Below the pieces are notes generated by a model. It was given only the letters and a program-made list of their open reading frames with translations, did no database searches and was not told the DNA's origin. Position numbers and translations under genes: made by a program. A DNA stretch of 64,000 nucleotides, taken from NCBI GenBank assembly GCA_002423285.1, contig DIVF01000006.1, positions 1 to 64,000 on the forward strand, given 5' to 3'. This DNA is from Micavibrio sp. UBA6139. GTDB taxonomy: Bacteria; Pseudomonadota; Alphaproteobacteria; Micavibrionales; Micavibrionaceae. This document shows, in pieces, positions 58,518-64,000 of the stretch; position 1 is the first letter of the stretch, and each line of letters opens with the position of its first letter.

Positions 58518-59558
58518 TTAGTAATTTCCAATCAGAACGTTGCGTAATGCTTTGTCCTGCTCCAGCGCATGGCCGGTCCCAAGAGCTACACACGATAGTG
58601 GGTCATCGGCGATGGTAACAGCCAAGCCGGTTGCATGACGGAGGACAAAATCGAGGTTGCCGAGCAACGCCCCGCCCCCGGTCAGGACAATACCCTTATC
58701 GACGATATCCGCCGCCAGTTCCGGCGGGGTGTGTTCCAGGGCGACCTTTACGGCCTCCACGATCTGGCCAACAGGTTCGGCCAGAGCTTCGGAAATTTGA
58801 CGCTCGGTTACGGTAATTTCTTTCGGCACACCATTCATCAGATCGCGGCCACGAATATCGAGGCGACGGCCATCACCATCAGCCGGTGGGCATGCAGAAC
58901 CAATTTCTTTTTTGATACGCTCCGCCGTTGTTTCACCAACCAGCAAGTTATGGACGCGGCGAATATAAGCAATGATCGCTTCATCCAGTTTGTCACCACC
59001 AACGCGAACTGACTTCGCATAGACGATTCCGCCGAGAGAGATAACGGCAACTTCTGTTGTGCCACCACCAATATCAACAACCATCGAGCCCGATGGTTCA
59101 GTGACGGGCAAACCTGCGCCAATCGCTGCTGCCATTGGCTCTTCGATCAATGACACTTCGTTGGCGCCTGCGCTCACAGCAGATTCAATGATGGCGCGTT
59201 GTTCAACTGCCGTTGATCCCGTTGGGACGCAAATCACCATGCGTGGTGATACGAAGGAACGGCGATTGTGAACTTTACGAATGAAATGTTTGATCATCGC
59301 TTCGGTGACTTCAAAGTCTGCGATGACACCATCACGCAGTGGACGAATGGCGACAATGTTACCAGGGGTGCGGCCCAACATTTGTTTGGCTTCGTTACCG
59401 ACCGCCAGAATTTGTTTTTTTCCGTTAACCATGGAGATGGCAACCACGGATGGTTCATTCAAAACGATACCCCGTCCACGCACATAAACGAGCGTGTTGG
59501 CGGTGCCAAGATCAATGGCCATATCGTTTGACATAAAACCGAAAAGTTTGGAAAACAT
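58518..59558 (-). CDS. mreB: Actin-like cell-shape protein MreB
   Basis: 346 residues. Actin-ATPase motifs are NDMAIDLGTANTLVYV (phosphate 1), MVVDIGGGTTEVAVISLGGI (phosphate 2), and IVLTGGGALLGNLDFVL (adenosine). The N-terminal MFSKLFGFMS amphipathic stretch binds membrane. It organises side-wall synthesis. It is followed by mreC after a 186-bp gap that contains a hairpin, so mreCD-mrdA-rodA may be expressed at a different level. Confidence 0.97.
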   Translation of the reverse strand: MFSKLFGFMSNDMAIDLGTANTLVYVRGRGIVLNEPSVVAISMVNGKKQILAVGNEAKQMLGRTPGNIVAIRPLRDGVIADFEVTEAMIKHFIRKVHNRRSFVSPRMVICVPTGSTAVEQRAIIESAVSAGANEVSLIEEPMAAAIGAGLPVTEPSGSMVVDIGGGTTEVAVISLGGIVYAKSVRVGGDKLDEAIIAYIRRVHNLLVGETTAERIKKEIGSACPPADGDGRRLDIRGRDLMNGVPKEITVTERQISEALAEPVGQIVEAVKVALEHTPPELAADIVDKGIVLTGGGALLGNLDFVLRHATGLAVTIADDPLSCVALGTGHALEQDKALRNVLIGNY

Positions 59559-59693
59559 CGTGACTGGTCCGTCCTTGCTATTGGGGGCTTTTTAAAAAAC
59601 TCTGCTGATTGAAAGGTATAGCAGAGGAAATGGCAGCCGACCATCGGGATTTTTCACAGGTCCCACCAGAAGCACACAGCAAAACGCATAACA

Positions 59694-59721
59694 AAACCCG
59701 CCGAAACAACGCGGCGGGTTT
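59694..59721 (-). terminator. Terminator after rpmJ
   Basis: AAACCCGCCG/CGGCGGGTTT with an 8-nt loop; on the minus strand it is followed by TGTT. It lies 54 nt after the rpmJ stop. Confidence 0.75.
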
Positions 59722-59775
59722 GCGAAAAGGTCAAATTCAGGAAAGGTTGACAGCCCTGTTAAGGGCCATCCTGCC

Positions 59776-59901
59776 TTAGCCCTGACGTGCCTTAAAGCGA
59801 GGGTTCTTTTTATTGATGATGTAAACACGGCCGCGACGACGCACCATTTTGCAGTTGCGATCCCGAGTTTTCAACGTTTTCAGAGAGTTAACTACTTTCA
59901 T
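59776..59901 (-). CDS. rpmJ: Ribosomal protein L36
   Basis: 41 residues from ATG 59901: MKVVNSLKTLKTRDRNCKMV followed by RRRGRVYIINKKNPRFKARQG. This is the longer, zinc-less L36 form found in many proteobacteria (one Cys). The long upstream frame is not coding. Component of the 50S subunit. Confidence 0.96.
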   Translation of the reverse strand: MKVVNSLKTLKTRDRNCKMVRRRGRVYIINKKNPRFKARQG

Positions 59902-59997
59902 AATATTCCCCCGGCTGTCCGGACTATATGGATTAAGATGGGGGAACTTAGCCAGCCAACCCCGCCCTGTCAAGCACTTAAATCCGTAATATCTGCG

Positions 59998-60393
59998 TTA
60001 AATAAACACAATTCCGCTCTGCGCGACGATAATCAGCAAATAGGCCAGATGTGTGAAATTATGGGCTTCCTGATCCAGCCCAAAAGACCACCAGAACCAG
60101 CGATCCGTGTATTTCCACCCACGCTCAAAGCTCAAAATGCCCTTAAACCGGTCAATCAGGCTGTGAATGATAAAATCAACGAGTGCCAGCCACCACAAGG
60201 ACGGTGCAAATATCAAGACAATCGCCAGCGTTCCGACTGCATGCACCAAGCAGTGCGATAGCAATGCCTTATACCCTTCCAAACCCGGCTTTCCCTTGTT
60301 CAGGGCCATCCAGTCCGTTTGCAGCAGGAAATCACAGGCAAATTGCTTTGCCCGGAATGCAATATAGAGAAGCAAAATGGAAAGTGGTGTCAT
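59998..60393 (-). CDS. DUF3307 membrane protein
   Basis: 131 residues. N-terminal FRAKQFACDFLLQTDWMALNKGK with ALLSHCLVHAVGTLAIVLIF, the KQ-x-x-DF-x-LQT-x-M and H-x-x-x-H arrangement of DUF3307. Three or four membrane helices. Such proteins often accompany SatD-like genes but their role is unknown; no partner gene is adjacent here. Confidence 0.82.
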   Translation of the reverse strand: MTPLSILLLYIAFRAKQFACDFLLQTDWMALNKGKPGLEGYKALLSHCLVHAVGTLAIVLIFAPSLWWLALVDFIIHSLIDRFKGILSFERGWKYTDRWFWWSFGLDQEAHNFTHLAYLLIIVAQSGIVFI

Positions 60394-60551
60394 AATCAGG
60401 AAAAGAATGAATGATAATATTTGATAATTCGTTACGAGCCGTCAAATCGCCCGCATGCATCATACTATGTCATGAAACATTGCGTTTGTTAACCACTCTA
60501 TAACTCCTGTTGCGCATGATATTGTGTGTGTAGGGGAGTTTTCTTTTTGCC

Positions 60552-61781
60552 ATGACTGAATCAAGTATCCAATCTAAACGCGACTTTAAAACCGGTGAAA
60601 TCATCATGCGCCAAGGCGCACGGGGTGATTGCGCCTATATTATTGAAGAAGGCGTTGTCGAAATTTTTATCGAACGCGAGGGCGGTCAAATTCAAACCGT
60701 CGGCACGCGCGGCCCCGGCACCATTATCGGTGAAATGGCCATTGTCGATGACGCGCCGCGCACCGCCACTGTGCGCGCGATCAAAGATTGCAAGATGCTG
60801 GAAATCACCCGTGACGATTTTTCCAACCGCCTGAAATCATCGGACCCTGTGATCCAGATGATCTCTCAAGTGATTCTCACCCGTTACCGCGACACACTGA
60901 CGCGCGCGGAAATTCTGGGTGAAGGCAGCACCTACCCGCCACCGGAAATGATGGAGCGCGATTTCGCCGCCCAGACCGATGTGGTTGAATCGATCAAGAT
61001 GGCGAATGAATTTCAATCCGCCCTCGAAAACAACGATCTGCAACTTTATTACCAACCGATCGTCAACATGAAGACCGGGCAGGTCGCCGGGTTTGAAGCG
61101 TTGATGCGGTGGATCCATGCGGAGAAAGGCTTTATCTCCCCGGCCCTGTTTATTCCGATTGCTGAAAAGAACGGCCTGATTGTTGAAGCCAGCCGCTGGG
61201 CCTTGGGTGAATCCTGCCGTGCGCTCAAACGCATTGAAAACCGGATTGGCCGTGAAAATAGCCTGTATATGAGCGTGAATTTTTCCAGCACCGATTTTGC
61301 GTCTGAAAATTTTCTCGACCATGTTTACCGGATTTTGAGCGAAAGCGATGTCCCGGCCAAACAGATCAAGCTGGAAATCACCGAACGCCTGCTGATCCAG
61401 CAACCCGATCACGCCAAGGAAGTTTTGGAAATGTGCCGTCAGGCGGGCATGAGCATTGCCATTGACGATTTCGGCACCGGCTATTCTTCCTTGAGCTATT
61501 TGTATTACTTCCCGATCGAAACCTTGAAAATCGATCAGAGTTTCGTTCGCGCCATGACCAAAGATGCCAAAAGCATGGAACTGGTTAAATCGATCATTGG
61601 TCTGGGCAAAAACATGAACATGACCATCATCGCCGAAGGCGTTGAGGATGAAACCGAGGGTAAAATCCTGCGGGATCTGGGGTGCGATGCGGCACAGGGT
61701 TATTATTTCGCGAAACCATTGCCAGAGAAAGAAGTTATCGAGCTGCTGCGCAACTGGAATACGTCGAAATTGTCGGCATAA
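60552..61781 (+). CDS. cNMP-binding/EAL cyclic-di-GMP phosphodiesterase
   Basis: 409 residues. Residues 1-125 are a cyclic-nucleotide-binding fold (GEIIMRQGARGDCAYIIEEG; TIIGEMAIVDDAPRTATVRA). After a helical linker, residues ~155-400 are an EAL domain with its catalytic residues: QPIVNMKTGQVAGFEALMRW, SVNFSSTDF, KLEITERLL, IAIDDFGTGYSSLSYL, LKIDQSFV, IAEGVED and the Gly-Tyr-Tyr-Phe-x-Lys-Pro end. It should hydrolyse c-di-GMP under control of a cNMP-like or other ligand. No GGDEF domain. The PilZ gene in the phage cluster is the only other c-di-GMP gene seen in the window. Confidence 0.92.
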   Translation: MTESSIQSKRDFKTGEIIMRQGARGDCAYIIEEGVVEIFIEREGGQIQTVGTRGPGTIIGEMAIVDDAPRTATVRAIKDCKMLEITRDDFSNRLKSSDPVIQMISQVILTRYRDTLTRAEILGEGSTYPPPEMMERDFAAQTDVVESIKMANEFQSALENNDLQLYYQPIVNMKTGQVAGFEALMRWIHAEKGFISPALFIPIAEKNGLIVEASRWALGESCRALKRIENRIGRENSLYMSVNFSSTDFASENFLDHVYRILSESDVPAKQIKLEITERLLIQQPDHAKEVLEMCRQAGMSIAIDDFGTGYSSLSYLYYFPIETLKIDQSFVRAMTKDAKSMELVKSIIGLGKNMNMTIIAEGVEDETEGKILRDLGCDAAQGYYFAKPLPEKEVIELLRNWNTSKLSA

Positions 61782-61802
61782 CAAGGACTTGAACCTATAT
61801 TC

Positions 61803-61826
61803 AGGGGGCCAATCGGCCCCCTTTTT
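61803..61826 (+). terminator. Palindromic terminator, copy 8
   Basis: AGGGGGCC/GGCCCCCT with loop AATC followed by TTTT; after the EAL gene. Confidence 0.85.
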
Positions 61827-61953
61827 ATCACCCAGTATTTAGTTCAAATTCGTCCCTAAAATTACCCGTTATTAAGCTATTTCCCGGTAAAATGGTAAGG
61901 ATGGCACTGATCCGTTCAGACGCCAGACGATTTTCAAACGGGGGTTTGACACC

Positions 61954-64000
61954 ATGGCACGCACACCGGACGACGCCTTTCACGGGCAGGCCGATTCACA
62001 TTCCGCAACAACACTGGATGCTTCATCAGGCGGGACATTGACCCTGCCGGGCAGTGCGTCTGTGAATGATCTGGATATGCTGCGCGATGGTCATGATCTG
62101 GTCTTACGCGCCCCCAATGGTCAGGAAACAATCGTTGAGAATTATTTTTCGGCGGACCCCGCGCCGGTGATTATCTCCGCCGATGGTTCTGCACTGACCC
62201 CCGCCCTTGTTGATTCATTCTCTCAGCCAATTGACGGTGTGCAATACGCACAAAAGGGGTCTGTTGATGATGCCAGCCCCGTGGGCGTGGTCAAGGAAGT
62301 CTCCGGCGAAGCCACCATCACCCATGAAAATGGCATGGTTGTGAAGGCCGCCATTGGAACACCCATTTATGAAGGCGATATTGTTGAAACAAAGGGCGAT
62401 GGTGCCGTCAATATTACGTTTATTGATGATACGACATTCGCCGTGTCACAAAACGCACGCCTTGCGATTGACGAATATGTATTCGATCCGGCCACGCAAA
62501 GCGGTGAAAATAATTTTTCTGTTTTGCGCGGTGTTTTTGTCTTCACCTCGGGCTTGATTGGCCGGGAAGATCCGGATGATGTGAAAATTGAAACCCCGGT
62601 AGGTTCGATCGGTATTCGCGGCACGACCATTATGGGCGATATCAACCCGGACGGCGAAAGCCAGATCACCGTGGTTGAAGGCGCCATCGTCGTAAAGAAC
62701 GGTCAGGGCGAACAAACCCTGTCGCAGCAATTTGAAACGGTCAAGCTGACCGGCTTCAATAACCCGATCAGCGACCCAAGCGTTCTAGACAGCAAGCAGA
62801 TTGGCGAAGACTACACGGTTGTTCGTACCGTCTCCGCACCGCTCTTCAGCACATTTGACGATATGGCCACAACAGACGCGCCTGCCGATCAAGCCCCGGC
62901 AGAGGGTGAAGACGCGCCCGCCCAAACAGCACCAGCGGATGAAAACACAGCACCCGCCACGGACCCGGTCAATAAAACCGAAGCGGCCCCAGCCGATGCA
63001 ACAACCACGACAGAAGCGCTGGCCGAACCGGCCCTTGATACATCACTGGAACAGGCCAGCTTTGATTCCGGTTTTGACACCAGCGCCGGGATTGCAGGCA
63101 CCAGCGCCTTTGATTCCCCCTCCACGGCCGCAACAACCACCAGCGCAAACAATACGCCCTCCACCGCGACAGCGTCGTCTCAGACCGTCAGCCCGGTTGT
63201 GGTCACCGCCGCCGCAGGAACAACAACGCCCACAACCGACACCACAATTGCTGCGCCACCATCCGTTTTGGATAACGCCAGCAGCACGGGCACAAACACA
63301 ACATCTGGTGGAACCGTCACCCCGACACCGCCGACAGTCGGGACGATTGATTTAAACCTCAACACCGTGATTTCCACCAGTGTCGGCGGAAGATATATAC
63401 CCAGTATCGCCGCAGGGTCGCGCCATGGCGAAGAAGTTATTGCCCTTGGTGATGTGGATAAGGACGGCTTCATGGATTACGCCTTTATCAGCCATAACCC
63501 GACTGGCGGGCGCGTCTATATTGACGACACGCGCGGCAATCAGCATGAAGTACAGCTGAACAACACCCCATATAACTTAAACGACACCACACACCTGCAA
63601 ATCGCCAGTGTTGGTGATTTTAACGGCGATGGTTTCGGCGATATCGTCATCGGGTCCAGCTTGGCCGATGACGCCGGACAAATTAACAGCGGTAAAATTG
63701 TCATTATGAATGCCGCTGATCCGACAACCGCAATGGCGACAACCATTACAGGCTTCAATGCCGGGCAGTTTGCCGGGTACAGCGTTGCCGGTGGCGGCGA
63801 TTTTAACGGCGATGGCTATAACGACATTATCATCGGCGCACCGTATGATTCAGGTATAGGCAAAACCTATATTATTTTTGGGAACCCGAACGCATCCACC
63901 ATCAACATCAATGGGCTGAGCCCATCACAAGGATTGGTCATTACCGGCCAGACATCCATGCAAATGGGCAGCGATGTCGCTAATATCGGCGATTTCAACA
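61954..64000 (+). CDS. Large FecR/FG-GAP repeat protein, 3' end cut by window
   Basis: Open from ATG 61954 (MARTPDDAFHGQADSHSATT) to the window edge, 682 codons and no stop. No N-terminal signal peptide. Residues ~110-230 form a FecR domain (VSGEATITHENGMVVKAAIG; GSIGIRGTTIMGDINPDG). A long Ala/Thr/Pro-rich linker follows, then from ~490 FG-GAP (integrin-alpha-like) repeats with Ca-binding patterns such as GDVDKDGFMDYAF, GDFNGDGFGDIVIGSS and GDFNGDGYNDIIIGAP. This plan, without signal peptide, fits large type I-secreted surface adhesins. The C-terminal secretion signal would lie outside the window. No transporter gene is visible nearby. Confidence 0.75.
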   Translation, partial: MARTPDDAFHGQADSHSATTLDASSGGTLTLPGSASVNDLDMLRDGHDLVLRAPNGQETIVENYFSADPAPVIISADGSALTPALVDSFSQPIDGVQYAQKGSVDDASPVGVVKEVSGEATITHENGMVVKAAIGTPIYEGDIVETKGDGAVNITFIDDTTFAVSQNARLAIDEYVFDPATQSGENNFSVLRGVFVFTSGLIGREDPDDVKIETPVGSIGIRGTTIMGDINPDGESQITVVEGAIVVKNGQGEQTLSQQFETVKLTGFNNPISDPSVLDSKQIGEDYTVVRTVSAPLFSTFDDMATTDAPADQAPAEGEDAPAQTAPADENTAPATDPVNKTEAAPADATTTTEALAEPALDTSLEQASFDSGFDTSAGIAGTSAFDSPSTAATTTSANNTPSTATASSQTVSPVVVTAAAGTTTPTTDTTIAAPPSVLDNASSTGTNTTSGGTVTPTPPTVGTIDLNLNTVISTSVGGRYIPSIAAGSRHGEEVIALGDVDKDGFMDYAFISHNPTGGRVYIDDTRGNQHEVQLNNTPYNLNDTTHLQIASVGDFNGDGFGDIVIGSSLADDAGQINSGKIVIMNAADPTTAMATTITGFNAGQFAGYSVAGGGDFNGDGYNDIIIGAPYDSGIGKTYIIFGNPNASTININGLSPSQGLVITGQTSMQMGSDVANIGDFN

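Noticed and set aside
60837..61784. 315-residue minus-strand frame opposite the EAL gene
   Set aside because: Shadow frame; the plus strand carries all EAL catalytic motifs.

Overview
The window is a compact, gene-dense, GC-moderate chromosome segment from an alphaproteobacterium. Supporting signs are a DUF1476 (F1Fo-ATPase zeta) gene, a long Rickettsia-type NADP isocitrate dehydrogenase, a complete ccm cytochrome c maturation operon, and two direct-repeat GTTC-N7-GTTC SOS boxes of the alphaproteobacterial LexA type. The gene set would fit a free-living or predatory Rhodospirillales/Micavibrio-like lineage, but that placement is inference. No rRNA, tRNA, CRISPR array, transposase or integrase is visible.

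Layout. 1-1.7 kb is AT-rich accessory DNA: the N-terminal part of a coiled-coil protein running off the left edge, a broken small membrane-protein gene, and a highly structured non-coding region that looks like a ~240-nt RNA with its own promoter and terminator. 1.7-12.5 kb carries mostly exported or unknown proteins: a DUF1566 lectin-fold protein, a lipoprotein, a SIMPL protein, a 5'-nucleotidase and an LpxR-type lipid A deacylase. 12.6-21.8 kb holds aconitase, a candidate three-hairpin small RNA, and ccmAB(fused)-C-D-E-F-G-H-I in one overlapping operon. 21.7-30.5 kb has two paralogous HExxH proteins, YggT, FolD, isocitrate dehydrogenase, NhaA, thymidine phosphorylase and a drug/metabolite transporter.

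30.9-45.7 kb is the standout region: a 15-kb, almost entirely minus-strand T7/podovirus-like particle and lysis cluster (portal, scaffold, capsid, tubular tail proteins A and B, tail fibre, terminase, SleB endolysin, GTA-type 3-TM holin). It has no integrase, polymerase or replication genes. A PilZ (c-di-GMP receptor) gene sits on the opposite strand between scaffold and capsid. The cluster starts at a divergent control region holding two LexA-type boxes and a palindromic operator in front of an HTH/S24-like regulator that lacks the autocleavage serine. Together this looks like an SOS-controlled domesticated phage or gene-transfer-agent-like system.

46.5-60.4 kb is housekeeping: a PfkB kinase, pyrE, nadK, a DNA glycosylase, purC, DUF1476, bolA-grx4, a secreted lysozyme, the elongasome operon mreB-mreC-mreD-mrdA-rodA, rpmJ and a DUF3307 protein. 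60.5-64 kb has a cNMP-binding/EAL c-di-GMP phosphodiesterase and the start of a large FecR/FG-GAP repeat surface protein cut by the right edge. Eight copies of a G5/C5 palindromic terminator-like element are scattered between genes.
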